DNA of 64,000 nt from JABDIP01 sp965250245 (GTDB lineage Bacteria > Pseudomonadota > Alphaproteobacteria > DSM-16000 > Inquilinaceae): NCBI GenBank assembly GCA_965250245.1, contig OZ252296.1, positions 3,286,001 to 3,350,000 on the forward strand, in the 5' to 3' direction. The translations under genes and the position numbers were made by a program. Shown one piece after another: positions 27,425 to 35,790 of the stretch; within the stretch, counting starts at the first letter, position 1, and the number at the start of each line of letters is the position of its first letter. Below the pieces are notes generated by a model, which saw nothing but the letters and a program-made list of their open reading frames with translations, ran no database searches and was not told where the DNA came from.

Positions 27425-27787
27425 CGTGCTCTCCTCGGGCACTGGGGCCCGATCCATGCGGAATTGGCGGGGACCGGCGTCAGGGACCACCGATCGTCCG
27501 CGATCCTGCGCGGCCTGGGAACGGCCTGTCGGGAATGGTCGATACCGGGACGGCGTCCGATCGGCCGTCCTGCGAAGTATAGACCGTGTCCGGCGGGACG
27601 TTCTCCATTATCCGCATCAATTGTAACGATGTATATTGCGCCCTTATTCCAATACTAATTAGTTAATGATCAAATTAAGGTCTGATACACCAAGGCCCCC
27701 TCCCATGGAGAGGGGGCCTGGCACCTTGGAACCGGACCACGCCGCCGGCGACCCGCCCCTCGGGACGGCGCCGACGGATCGTGGTGA
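27425..27787. other. AT-rich intergenic region upstream of the kinase gene
   Basis: These 363 bases have no supported gene. They hold the probable promoter of the histidine kinase (minus strand, boxes at 27653-27658 and 27630-27635). They also hold a 10-bp palindrome ACTAATTAGT at 27654-27663 that overlaps the -35 box, and the hairpin at 27690-27726 which ends the PhnD-like gene. The short stretch 27600-27680 is clearly AT-richer than the surroundings. Confidence 0.5.
27694..27718 (-). terminator. Strong hairpin after the PhnD-like gene
   Basis: GGCCCCCTC (27694-27702) pairs with GAGGGGGCC (27710-27718) around a 7-base loop; flanking CCAAG/CTTGG bases can add outer pairs. It lies 70 bases past the stop of the minus-strand PhnD-like gene. 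It lacks a U tract, so it is a terminator or RNA-stabilising hairpin at best. Confidence 0.45.
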
Positions 27788-28693
27788 CTAGCTGCCGGTA
27801 TCCTGCAGCCCCGGATCGTTGAACGGCGGCACGTGCAGGCCGATCAGCGCATCACGCAGCTCGTCCAGCGACAGCGGGTGCACGAAGCCGTTGATGTTGG
27901 CGCGCTGGGCCGCCAGGTCGTCGGCGTTCAGCGCCAACAGGTTCCATTTCACACGCTGGGCCAGCGTCTCGTCCATGCCCGGCGCGGCCATGACGAACCA
28001 TTCCGGATAGAGGCGCGTGGAGTGCACCAGCGGAAAGCCGTCATTGGCCTCGTCGATGATGGTGAACTCGTTCATCTCGATCCGGCCCTCGCGCGCCATC
28101 GCCTCCAGCACGCCGGTGCGGATGAAGGCGACGTCGGCGACCCGGTCGCGCACCGCGTAGACCAGCTCGTCCTGGGTGCGCCGCTCGTCCAGCGACGCCA
28201 GGTCCTGCGGCACCGCCACGCCGCGCTGCTGCAGGTGATAGGCCTGGAAGATATAGGCGCCAGCGGAGATGCCGACACGCAGGGACACGACCCGCTGGCC
28301 GCGCACGTCCTGGGCGGTGCGGATGCCCGAATCGGACCGGGCGATGATCACCCCGGAGAACTCCGTGCCGGAGCGCTTGTGCAGCGTGGCGAGCGGCTGC
28401 GCCCGCAGCACCGACATGCCGATCGCCGACTGGACCGGGTTGGTCAGCAGGAAATCGACATTGCGGTTGCCCAAATTGTAGATCGACGCGTGCACCGCCA
28501 GCGGGACGATCCGCACCGGCTCGCCGAGACGCATCGACAGGTAGGTGCCCAGCTCGCTCCACTGGTTCATGGCCACCTCGTCGCCACGCGGCGCGGTGAC
28601 GCCGAACCGAATCTCGGCGGACGCCATGGGGCTGACAAACAACACCGACAGCACGGAGAGTGCGAGTGCGGCTACCTTCACTTTCCGGAACAT
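27788..28693 (-). CDS. Orphan PhnD-like periplasmic substrate-binding protein
   Basis: A 301-residue exported protein of the phosphate/phosphite/phosphonate (PhnD, Pfam Phosphonate-bd) binding-protein family. The signal peptide is KVAALALSVLSVLFVSPMASAE. The mature domain starts IRFGVTAPRGDEVAMNQW and has VDFLLTNPVQSAIG and TAQDVRGQRVVSL, both typical of this fold. AAGGAA lies 6 bases before the ATG. No ABC permease or ATPase gene is nearby, so it may serve as a sensor-side ligand binder for the neighbouring kinase (whose periplasmic loop is tiny) or as part of the locus upstream. Members with a similar sequence are often joined to signalling domains. The ligand is unknown. Confidence 0.85.
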   Translation of the reverse strand: MFRKVKVAALALSVLSVLFVSPMASAEIRFGVTAPRGDEVAMNQWSELGTYLSMRLGEPVRIVPLAVHASIYNLGNRNVDFLLTNPVQSAIGMSVLRAQPLATLHKRSGTEFSGVIIARSDSGIRTAQDVRGQRVVSLRVGISAGAYIFQAYHLQQRGVAVPQDLASLDERRTQDELVYAVRDRVADVAFIRTGVLEAMAREGRIEMNEFTIIDEANDGFPLVHSTRLYPEWFVMAAPGMDETLAQRVKWNLLALNADDLAAQRANINGFVHPLSLDELRDALIGLHVPPFNDPGLQDTGS

Positions 28694-28889
28694 GCCAATT
28701 CCTTTCGTTGCATTGGACCCTGGGATCGGGCCCGGATTTCGCGGCCCCGGCAGGGCGGAAATCGCGGAACACCGGCAAATATCTCGTCAGCCGCCGGTTG
28801 CGCGGCCGGTCCGATGGTCCGACAGGCCGGGGGACCATGGGGCCGGCGGCTTTCAACCAGCGGCTGTGGTGCGAATATCACCAACAAAG

Positions 28890-28908
28890 TGTAAACGGCA
28901 CGTTTACA
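28890..28908. promoter_or_regulatory. Perfect operator-like dyad TGTAAACG-N3-CGTTTACA
   Basis: Eight-base perfect arms TGTAAACG (28890-28897) and CGTTTACA (28901-28908) are separated by GCA. The size and symmetry fit a dimeric repressor such as GntR, LacI or TetR type. It lies about 200 bases upstream of the PhnD-like start. No repressor gene is adjacent. Confidence 0.6.
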
Positions 28909-28974
28909 TTGTGGTGGATGCGAAGATGATCTAATTAAAATCGAGTCATTTTTTGATAAGCATGCGCATAGAGT

Positions 28975-28996
28975 TTGATTTCGGAATCGAAATCAA
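28975..28996. promoter_or_regulatory. Inverted repeat TTGATTTCG-N4-CGAAATCAA
   Basis: Nine-base perfect arms at 28975-28983 and 28988-28996 with a 4-base centre, 66 bases from the previous dyad. Low GC and no T tract argue for a protein-binding site rather than a terminator. Confidence 0.45.
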
Positions 28997-29025
28997 TCTA
29001 CGCGGGTTGCCGCAAGGAGGATGGT

Positions 29026-29048
29026 CCGCGCGGCCCGTGACCGCGCGG
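29026..29048 (-). terminator. Hairpin after the DUF3604-like gene
   Basis: CCGCGCGG (29026-29033) and CCGCGCGG (29041-29048), self-complementary, form an 8-bp GC stem with a 7-base loop about 40 bases past the stop of the minus-strand gene. There is no U tract, so it is a weak terminator candidate. Confidence 0.35.
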
Positions 29049-29086
29049 TTGTCGCGCCATTCCGGTTGTGTTGGTCCCCGGCCGGG

Positions 29087-31465
29087 CTAGAAGGTGATGT
29101 ACATCGCCGAGGTCCAGGCCTTGCCGTCATCGATCTGGCGGCCCTGGAGATAGACCGGGCGGAACCCGTGCGGCCCGTTGACCGGGTCGATCTCCAGCGA
29201 GCCGGACACGTCGCGCGGCATCGGCGCATCACTAAGCCGCTCGATGGCCAGGAAGATCTCGGTGCCGCCCAGCTCGCGGCGCAGGCCGCCCTCCGCAAGC
29301 AACTGCGCGCCGGACACCTCCCATTCGAAGGTCGGGCAGTGCACGAAGGGGTTGCCGTCCAGCGGGTTGCCGACCTTGACGTAGCCGTCGATGGTCCCGG
29401 ACACGGTGATCCGGCTGTTGGCCAGGTTGCTGATGTCGACCTCCACGCAATCGGCGTCGCCATAGGTGTCGGTGCGGAAGCCGATCCGGGTCGGGCCAGC
29501 GCGCCAGCAGGTCTCCTCCTTGTGCTCGAAGCCGCGACCGGAGAAGCCGTTGATGACGCCGTTGCGGATATCGATCTCGCCGCGCCAGTCGGCCCAGCGA
29601 TAGCGGTCGCGGATGCGCGCGCCGCCGAATCGGACCCGGATGCGGCGGTCGGAATAGCCCGCCTCCTCCTGCAGGTTGCGGGTCCAGATACAGCCGGTGT
29701 GGTCGAAGGCGGCGATCTCGTCCCAGCCGGCATCGCCGAGGAAGCGGTAATCGATGGTCGCGGCACCGCTATGGGAGAACTCGTCGCCCTGGCGGTGGTC
29801 GCCGCACCAGGTCAGGCCGACCAGCCGCTCGCCGGTGGTGGCCCAGGTGCGCCGCGCCCGCAGCGCCTCGCCCACGGTCTTGCCGTCCAGGGTCTCGGCG
29901 ATGATGCCGGTGACGCCGCCCTTGGTGCCGAACACCGCGGTGCCGGGCACGCCGCCGCCGCAGCGGCCGCGATGCTCGTCGCCATTGGCCGAGGCGCCCA
30001 GCTTGTAGCCGCGCTGGGCCACCTCCTGGTAGAGCCAGGGGAAGTGGCCCCAGGCGGAGGTGATCTCCACCAGCTTCTCCAGCTTCGGGTAGTGCCAGTC
30101 CATGATGCAGCGGCGCCCGCCGACATGGGGCATCAGCAGATGGCCTTCGGGATCATGGGCATAGGTGGCCCAGAGCTCCTCCAGCGGCCAGGCCCCGGGC
30201 TGGATGGTGTCGCCCTCCATGTCCTCGTTCCACTCGAAGGAGCGCGCCACGCGGCCCTTGGCGTCGAACGGGAACTCCGGCGTCTTGCCGTGCAGGAAAA
30301 CCACGTTGTGGTCGCCGCCGGCGCAGGAATTGCCGCACCACTCGGTGCCCGGATAGCACACGAAGCTGCCATCCTGGTTGAGCTCATGGATGATCTCGAC
30401 CGCGCGGTCCCAGCGGTCCTTGGTGATCTGGAAGTCGTTGGCCGTGTAGCCGAGCACGTCGAGCCCGGCGATGTCGCGGCCATAGGTCAGGTTGTAGGTG
30501 GTGTCGTTGGTGCCGACCGTATCCTCGGAATGCACATGCAGGTCGCCGTAGAACAGACGCGGCGTGGGTGATGCCGCATCGGCGGTCACATAGAACGTCG
30601 CCGGCGCCACCTCCGGGTGGTCGACCAGCGTCGCCGTGACCTCCAGTTCGCCGGGCTCCGTCGGCAGGTCGTCGATCGCGGCGACGGCCCAGCCCTCGCC
30701 GGCCAGGTCGACGGTCTTCTCGTAGACCGCCTCCCCGTCCCGCTTTGCGGTCAGGTGCACGGAAGCCGCCTCGTCCCAGCAGGTGTTGCCCCACTCGTCC
30801 TCGGCCCGGACGCGCAGCGTGTAGGGCTCGCCGGGCCTGAGCAGGCGCGAGCCGGCCATCATTACCTGCGCCGGCACCCCGGGCACCACATCCATGACGA
30901 TGTCGCCCGGGATGTCGCAGAAGCGCGAGGTGCCCAGCGGGTCGATGTAGCAGCGGAAGCGGAAGCCCGCCTCCACGAAGGTCTGGACCCGAGTGCCGGG
31001 TCCGCCGCCGCGGCGGTCGCCGAGACGGATGATGATGTGGTCGCCGGGCTTCAGATAACCGTCGACGGTGTCGACGATGACCGCCTTCTGGAACGGCCGC
31101 TCATGGCCCTTCTGGTCGAAGCGGACCTTCAGCGATTGCACCGTCGCCGGGCTCTGGCCCTCGACGCAGGGGCCGGCCTGGTATTCCGCCGAGACATAGT
31201 TCGCGCCGGTCGGATCGCTGGTCTGGAACAGCGCCCAGTCGGAATAGAACTTGAACGTCGCCTTGATCCAGGCGCCGTCGGCAATGCCCGAGGCGCCGAC
31301 CTCGTAGTCGAGCACGATCTCGGTCCACTCGCCGGCCACCAGTTGGTCGCGGTTGCAGGTGACCCGGCCAAGGAACGGCATGTCCTTGGTCTTCTGATAG
31401 AGGCCCTTGGGCGCGTGGTATTCGCCCAGCACATCCTTGAGCTGCGCATCGGTCATGCGTTCCAT
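29087..31465 (-). CDS. DUF3604-like (PHP/CehA-type) metallohydrolase, cytosolic
   Basis: A 792-residue protein without signal peptide. The first 310 residues look like beta-sandwich domains (repeated short hydrophobic strands, LRPGEPYTLRVRAEDEWGNT). The catalytic half starts with LFYGDLHVHSEDTVGTNDT, a PHP-type HxH metal motif. It continues with LDVLGYTANDF, CYPGTEWCG, GDHNVVFL, LLMPHVGGRR, KLEKLVEITSAWG and GASANGDEHRGRCGGG, each carrying the His/Asp/Glu expected of DUF3604/CehA-like hydrolases. Such enzymes cleave esters or related bonds with bound metal. The ATG at 31465 follows AAGGGTAGG; a second ATG three codons on is possible. It lies 85 bases after the DASS transporter gene and is almost surely co-transcribed with it, so its substrate is likely an anion that the transporter brings in. 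Confidence 0.82.
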   Translation of the reverse strand: MERMTDAQLKDVLGEYHAPKGLYQKTKDMPFLGRVTCNRDQLVAGEWTEIVLDYEVGASGIADGAWIKATFKFYSDWALFQTSDPTGANYVSAEYQAGPCVEGQSPATVQSLKVRFDQKGHERPFQKAVIVDTVDGYLKPGDHIIIRLGDRRGGGPGTRVQTFVEAGFRFRCYIDPLGTSRFCDIPGDIVMDVVPGVPAQVMMAGSRLLRPGEPYTLRVRAEDEWGNTCWDEAASVHLTAKRDGEAVYEKTVDLAGEGWAVAAIDDLPTEPGELEVTATLVDHPEVAPATFYVTADAASPTPRLFYGDLHVHSEDTVGTNDTTYNLTYGRDIAGLDVLGYTANDFQITKDRWDRAVEIIHELNQDGSFVCYPGTEWCGNSCAGGDHNVVFLHGKTPEFPFDAKGRVARSFEWNEDMEGDTIQPGAWPLEELWATYAHDPEGHLLMPHVGGRRCIMDWHYPKLEKLVEITSAWGHFPWLYQEVAQRGYKLGASANGDEHRGRCGGGVPGTAVFGTKGGVTGIIAETLDGKTVGEALRARRTWATTGERLVGLTWCGDHRQGDEFSHSGAATIDYRFLGDAGWDEIAAFDHTGCIWTRNLQEEAGYSDRRIRVRFGGARIRDRYRWADWRGEIDIRNGVINGFSGRGFEHKEETCWRAGPTRIGFRTDTYGDADCVEVDISNLANSRITVSGTIDGYVKVGNPLDGNPFVHCPTFEWEVSGAQLLAEGGLRRELGGTEIFLAIERLSDAPMPRDVSGSLEIDPVNGPHGFRPVYLQGRQIDDGKAWTSAMYITF

Positions 31466-31550
31466 GACGACCTACCCTTGATTTCCTGAAGATTGCGGCC
31501 GGCCCGGCGGTCTTGGCGCCCCCGGACCGGCCGATGATCGGACCTGTGGA

Positions 31551-33101
31551 TCAGAACGGCCAGGGCGCGCTCGGATCCCAGACCGGTATGCCGAGCAGGG
31601 CATACCATGGCGCCATGACGATCAGGCCATAGGCCATGGCGATCAGCACCGCCACCCAGCCGGCCTTGAAGTAATCGGCCATGGAGAACTCCTCCGAGCC
31701 GTAGGCGATCACCGCGGCGGTGATCTGGGTCGGCAGCAGATAGGCGAAGGTATCGGTGTCGCAGACCAGCAGCATGAAGGCCACCGGGTGCAGGTCGACC
31801 AGCGGCGCCATCTCGTAGACGATCGGCGCCAGCATGGCCACGGCCGCCACGTTCGACAGCATGCCGATCCGCACGATGTGGGTGCCGATCATCAGGCCGA
31901 GCACGATGCCCCACCAGGGCAGGCCGATGACGCCGTCATGGATCAGGTCGGCCAGATAGTCGGCCAGGCCCGACTGCCGCATCGCCGCCGTCATGGTGAT
32001 GGCGCCGCCGAGCAGCAGGAAGGTGCCCCAGATGGTGCGGTCCTGGACCTCCTTCCACTTGAAGGGGAACAGGCCGGGCGTGAACAGCAGCAGGATGCCG
32101 ACCAGGCCGATGATGCCGAGCTGGAAGCGGTGCAGCTCGAAGATCGGGCTGCCGCGGCCCATGACGAACAGCAGCGCCACGAAGGCGAACAGGGCCAGCA
32201 GGGTCCATTCCGCCGTCGTGGTCTGCCCCAGTTCCTGGTGCTGGGCGCGGATCTTCTCGTGCCCGCCGGATATGCGCACGCTGGCGGTCTTGAAGTGGTA
32301 GCGCACCCACCATTGGGTCAGCACGAACATGCCGAGATACGGGGCCTGCAGCAGCGCCCATTGCAGGTAACTGATGTTGAAGCCGTCCTGGGCCATGATG
32401 TCGACCATGATCAGGTTCGGCAGATGCGCCGTCATGATGAAGACGCCGCAGATCATGGTGCCGTAGACCAGCGACTGGATGACGATGGCCTTGCGCGCCT
32501 CGCGCTCCTCCGGCGTCGTGCCCAGCAGGTTGACGATCCCCTTCACCACCGGCAGCAGCGTGGCGGCGCGGGCGTTTGCGGCCGGGATCAGGAAGGCCAG
32601 GATGATGTTCACGAAGAACATGCCCCAGATCACCCGGCCCACGGTCGAGGCCTTGATGCGGTCGAGAACCGAGAGGGCGATGCGCCGGTCGGCCTTCAGC
32701 AACTGCATGATGGCGCCGACCAGGAAGGCGAACAGGCAGAGCCAGACCACGTGCCGGGTAAAGCCGGCGAAGACGGTTCCCAGGGGCGGACGGCCATCCT
32801 GCCAGGGAATGCCCTGGGTGAGGATCAGCAGCAGCGGAATTGAGATGCCGGTGATGCCGACCGGCAGCGCCTCCGACACCCACATGATGCAGGCCCAGAC
32901 GACGATGGCGGCCACGGCCATGCCGGCCTTCGACAGCCCCTCAGGCGGCGGAATGACGTAAAGGAGAAGAAAAAACGCGACCCAGGCCAGTACAAATCCA
33001 GTCAGGACGCGTTTCGGATTCTTTCCGGTCTCCTCGATATTCGCGACGATCTGGCTGAAGAACGGACCCGATTTCGGCGCTGCGGCCGCATAATCCTGCA
33101 T
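31551..33101 (-). CDS. DASS/SLC13-family anion transporter
   Basis: A 516-residue inner-membrane protein with about 11-13 hydrophobic segments. Family features include WVSEALPVGITGISIPLLLI near the N-terminus, PAANARAATLLPVVKGI, FLLLGGAITMTAAMRQSGL and a C-terminal SNVAAVAMLAPIVYEMA with LPTQITAAVIAYG. These match the two SNT-like hairpin motifs (here as NAR and SNVA/PTQ) of divalent anion:sodium symporters for dicarboxylates, sulfate or related organic anions. The ATG at 33101 has GGGGAG 6 bases upstream. First gene of a probable operon with the metallohydrolase. The substrate cannot be read from sequence. Confidence 0.9.
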   Translation of the reverse strand: MQDYAAAAPKSGPFFSQIVANIEETGKNPKRVLTGFVLAWVAFFLLLYVIPPPEGLSKAGMAVAAIVVWACIMWVSEALPVGITGISIPLLLILTQGIPWQDGRPPLGTVFAGFTRHVVWLCLFAFLVGAIMQLLKADRRIALSVLDRIKASTVGRVIWGMFFVNIILAFLIPAANARAATLLPVVKGIVNLLGTTPEEREARKAIVIQSLVYGTMICGVFIMTAHLPNLIMVDIMAQDGFNISYLQWALLQAPYLGMFVLTQWWVRYHFKTASVRISGGHEKIRAQHQELGQTTTAEWTLLALFAFVALLFVMGRGSPIFELHRFQLGIIGLVGILLLFTPGLFPFKWKEVQDRTIWGTFLLLGGAITMTAAMRQSGLADYLADLIHDGVIGLPWWGIVLGLMIGTHIVRIGMLSNVAAVAMLAPIVYEMAPLVDLHPVAFMLLVCDTDTFAYLLPTQITAAVIAYGSEEFSMADYFKAGWVAVLIAMAYGLIVMAPWYALLGIPVWDPSAPWPF

Positions 33102-33426
33102 ATCGATCTCCCCAGTTGCCTACTTGCCGGCCCTCGTTGTGTGCCTCCCAACCGGGCCGCCAGCTCACGCGCTGTCATCGATCGCCAATGCGGACTGCCC
33201 GCATTGGTAGCATTAGACACAAAACTCCGTTTAATTGGTCAGTAGAACAATATTATTGACCTGTCATAGTAGTATAAATTGATGTTGCAAACAACGAAAC
33301 CATGTCACATCTTTCCAAATCGAACCCAGCCGTTGTACAGATCGAACCTCCTGCCGGGCCTGCGCCAGTACCGGCAAGACGCCGAATTCGGTCGTGATTT
33401 CAAAGATCTCCACGTAGGAGCGCCCG
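33102..33426. other. Divergent AT-rich control region
   Basis: These 325 bases separate the DASS operon (minus) from the binding-protein-like gene (plus). The stretch 33205-33310 is AT-rich and should hold both promoters, although no well-spaced -35/-10 pair stands out. A strong dyad lies at 33185-33207. GGTCA (33236-33240) and TGACC (33257-33261) form a further loose dyad. No gene is supported here. Confidence 0.6.
33185..33207. promoter_or_regulatory. Perfect operator-like dyad CCAATGCGG-N5-CCGCATTGG
   Basis: Nine-base perfect arms at 33185-33193 and 33199-33207, 84 bases upstream of the DASS transporter ATG. The arm length and 23-bp total fit a dimeric regulator site. Alternatively it could be a leader hairpin in the DASS message. 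Confidence 0.55.
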
Positions 33427-34341
33427 GTGACGACGCCCGAGACCGACCCGCTTCCATGGCCCCCGGAAGCCGCAAATAAATTGCACGTGGCGGCAGACCT
33501 TCGCGCAACCGAATCGAACATCGTGCTGGACCTGCACGGCGATCCGTTGCGTGCCGGAATCGTCGTCTTTTCCGACGGAAATCACCACATGGCGCTGGAG
33601 GAGAGCCTGGCCGCCTTCCTGGAACGGACGCCGGAAGCGGTCGACGTGTTCTACGCCACCACCCCGCCGCGGGTGCTGCTGGACGCCCTCCGGACAGGCG
33701 CGCTGAGGATCGGCAATCTGGTCCTGTCGGCCCGGCCGCATGTCTTCATCGGGCCGGAAGAGGTGCTCGAGCACCTCGTCGCCGGCGGCGCCATGGCGGC
33801 CCACGCCCCCTTCGCACAGAGCCGGGGCAACGTCCTGCTGATTCGCCGTGGCAATCCGAAGAACATCGTCGGCCTCGCCGATCTGCTGCGGCCGGACGTG
33901 CGGCTGGCGCTGTCCAATCCCGAGACCGAATCTGCCTCGCACCAGGTCTACCGCGAGACCATCCTGGGGCTGGCCGAGGCCGAAGGGCAGGACCGGGAGC
34001 GCTACCGCCAGCACCTGGACGACGGCGCCTTCGTCGCCAGCGCGGTGATCCACCATCGCGAGATCCCGCAGATGCTGGCCGACGATGTGGCCGATGTGGC
34101 GGTGATCTATTTCCACCTCGCCCTGCGCTACGCCCGGATCTTCGACGATTTGTTCGAGATCGTGCCGCTGTCGGCGCTGTCCGGCGACGGTGGCGCCACC
34201 GATGCCAATCGGCTGACCCGATACCATGTCGGCCTGATCGGCGATGGCGGCCGATACGGGCCGGCATTGTGCGACTTCATGACCGGACCCGAGGTGGCGG
34301 CGATCTATGACCGGCACGGGCTGGCCGCCGCCGACGCCTGA
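33427..34341 (+). CDS. Cytosolic substrate-binding-protein-like protein (PBP fold)
   Basis: A 304-residue protein without a signal peptide or membrane span. GNVLLIRRGNPKNIVGLADL followed by LALSNPETESASHQVYRETI is the hinge pattern of type II periplasmic binding proteins of the ModA/PBP-like kind, and VAVIYFHLALRYARIF continues it. The N-terminal residues contain no recognisable HTH. The GTG start at 33427 follows TAGGAG by 6-7 bases; a longer frame with a signal was not found. Because it is divergent from the DASS operon and would stay in the cytosol, it may sense or carry the imported ligand. It could also be an exported protein whose real start I cannot see. Unassigned function. Confidence 0.72.
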   Translation: MTTPETDPLPWPPEAANKLHVAADLRATESNIVLDLHGDPLRAGIVVFSDGNHHMALEESLAAFLERTPEAVDVFYATTPPRVLLDALRTGALRIGNLVLSARPHVFIGPEEVLEHLVAGGAMAAHAPFAQSRGNVLLIRRGNPKNIVGLADLLRPDVRLALSNPETESASHQVYRETILGLAEAEGQDRERYRQHLDDGAFVASAVIHHREIPQMLADDVADVAVIYFHLALRYARIFDDLFEIVPLSALSGDGGATDANRLTRYHVGLIGDGGRYGPALCDFMTGPEVAAIYDRHGLAAADA

Positions 34342-34424
34342 GCCTCCGGTTGCCGTCGCAAAGACCGCGCGAAACGGCCGATAGCGGGTTTGTCGCCCGC
34401 ACCCCGCCATGCTAAAGACCGGCT

Positions 34425-35618
34425 ATGGCCGATCTCCCGCGATTGATCGTTGATTCCCAAGACTGTGCCGATTTCTGCAAGCGCCAGATGGAGGCCGAAT
34501 TCGTCGCGGTCGACACCGAGTTCATGCGGGAGAACACCTACTGGCCGAAGCTCTGCCTGGTACAGGTGGGCGGCCCCGACGAGGCCGCGGCCATCGACCC
34601 GCTGGCCGATGGCATGGACCTGCAGCCGCTGTTCGACCTGTTGGCCGCGCCCGGGGTCCTGAAGGTCTTTCATTCGGCCCGTCAGGACATCGAGATCTTC
34701 GTCAATCTGACCGACTCTGTGCCGACGCCGCTGTTCGACACCCAGGTCGCGGCGATGGTCTGCGGCTTCGGCGATTCGGTCGGCTACGAGACCCTGGTCA
34801 ACCGGCTGGCCGGCAAGCGCATCGACAAGACCTCGCGCTTCACCGACTGGTCGCGGCGGCCGCTGACCGACAAACAGCTGCGCTATGCGCTGGCCGACGT
34901 CATCCATCTCAGGCCGATCTACGAGAAGCTGAGCCGGCAGCTCTCCCGCAGCAAGCGGGAGCACTGGCTGGGCGAGGAGATCGCCATCCTGACCGACCCG
35001 GACACCTATCGGGTCGAGCCGGAGGACGCCTGGCAGCGCATCAAGACGCGCTCCACGGATCCGAAATTCCTGTCCTGCCTGAAGGAGCTGGCGGCATGGC
35101 GGGAGCACGAGGCGCAGAAGCGCGACCTGCCGCGCGGCCGCCTGCTGCGCGACGACGCGCTGCTGGAGATCGCCGCCCACACGCCGCGCAGCGTCGACGA
35201 CCTGGCCCGTACCCGCGGCCTGAGCCGCAGCATGGCGCAGGGCTGGCAGGGCGCCGGCCTGCTGAAGGCGGTCGAGGACGGGTTGGCGACGCCGCCGGAG
35301 GAGCGCCCGAAGCCGCGCGCCCGAATCGTCCCGCCCCAGGGCATCGGCCCCATCGTCGAGCTGTTGCGGGTGCTGCTGAAGATGAAATGCGACAGCTTCG
35401 GCGTCGCCCAGAAGCTGGTCGCCAATGCCGGCGACCTGGAACAGGTCGCGGCCGACGACAACGCCGATGTGCCCGCACTCCGGGGCTGGCGCCGCGAGCT
35501 GTTCGGCGAGGACGCGCTGGCCCTGAAGCATGGCGAGATCGCCCTCGCCATCGACGGCAAGCGGGTCAGCACGGTGCCGACACCCGGCCACAAGGACGGT
35601 TCCGCGGCGGCCGACTGA
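34425..35618 (+). CDS. rnd: Ribonuclease D
   Basis: A 397-residue DEDD-type 3'-5' exoribonuclease acting in tRNA and small RNA 3' maturation. The first acidic motif is FVAVDTEFMRENTYWPKLCLVQ. The second is VFHSARQDIEIF. The third, QLRYALADVIHLRPIYEKL, carries the Tyr of the DEDDy type. One or two HRDC domains follow (KFLSCLKELAAWREHEAQ and the C-terminal IVELLRVLLKMKCDS). The ATG at 34425 gives the usual start a few residues before the first strand. It is not in its common place next to aspS; the accessory segment 25077-34341 separates them. Confidence 0.96.
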   Translation: MADLPRLIVDSQDCADFCKRQMEAEFVAVDTEFMRENTYWPKLCLVQVGGPDEAAAIDPLADGMDLQPLFDLLAAPGVLKVFHSARQDIEIFVNLTDSVPTPLFDTQVAAMVCGFGDSVGYETLVNRLAGKRIDKTSRFTDWSRRPLTDKQLRYALADVIHLRPIYEKLSRQLSRSKREHWLGEEIAILTDPDTYRVEPEDAWQRIKTRSTDPKFLSCLKELAAWREHEAQKRDLPRGRLLRDDALLEIAAHTPRSVDDLARTRGLSRSMAQGWQGAGLLKAVEDGLATPPEERPKPRARIVPPQGIGPIVELLRVLLKMKCDSFGVAQKLVANAGDLEQVAADDNADVPALRGWRRELFGEDALALKHGEIALAIDGKRVSTVPTPGHKDGSAAAD

Positions 35619-35790
35619 TCGCGCAGCGGCCCGCCGGCGGCGCTGGTGACAGTTCATTCGAATTTGAATAAAATCTCTGCCGAACACGAACCGCGCGGGC
35701 GGTCCGGACGGGGCATCCGGGCTGTCGAGAGAACGCGGAACGGTACGGGCGGCGGCGCGCATCGGTCGCCGCCTTGGCGGAGGTAAGGGA

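Larger units (their letters stand above)
28694..29086. other. AT-rich intergenic region with two dyads
   Basis: These 393 bases lie between the DUF3604-like gene and the PhnD-like gene, both on the minus strand, and form the promoter region of the latter. The part 28880-29000 is strongly AT-rich. It contains two strong dyads (28890-28908 and 28975-28996) and the terminator-like hairpin at 29026-29048. No small gene is supported. Confidence 0.6.

Noticed and set aside
29021..30571. 516-codon plus-strand frame with AAGGAGG before its ATG
   Set aside because: It lies antisense to the DUF3604-like gene, has a shadow-type Arg/Ala/Gly/Asp composition and no motif, whereas the minus-strand product has metal motifs in order.
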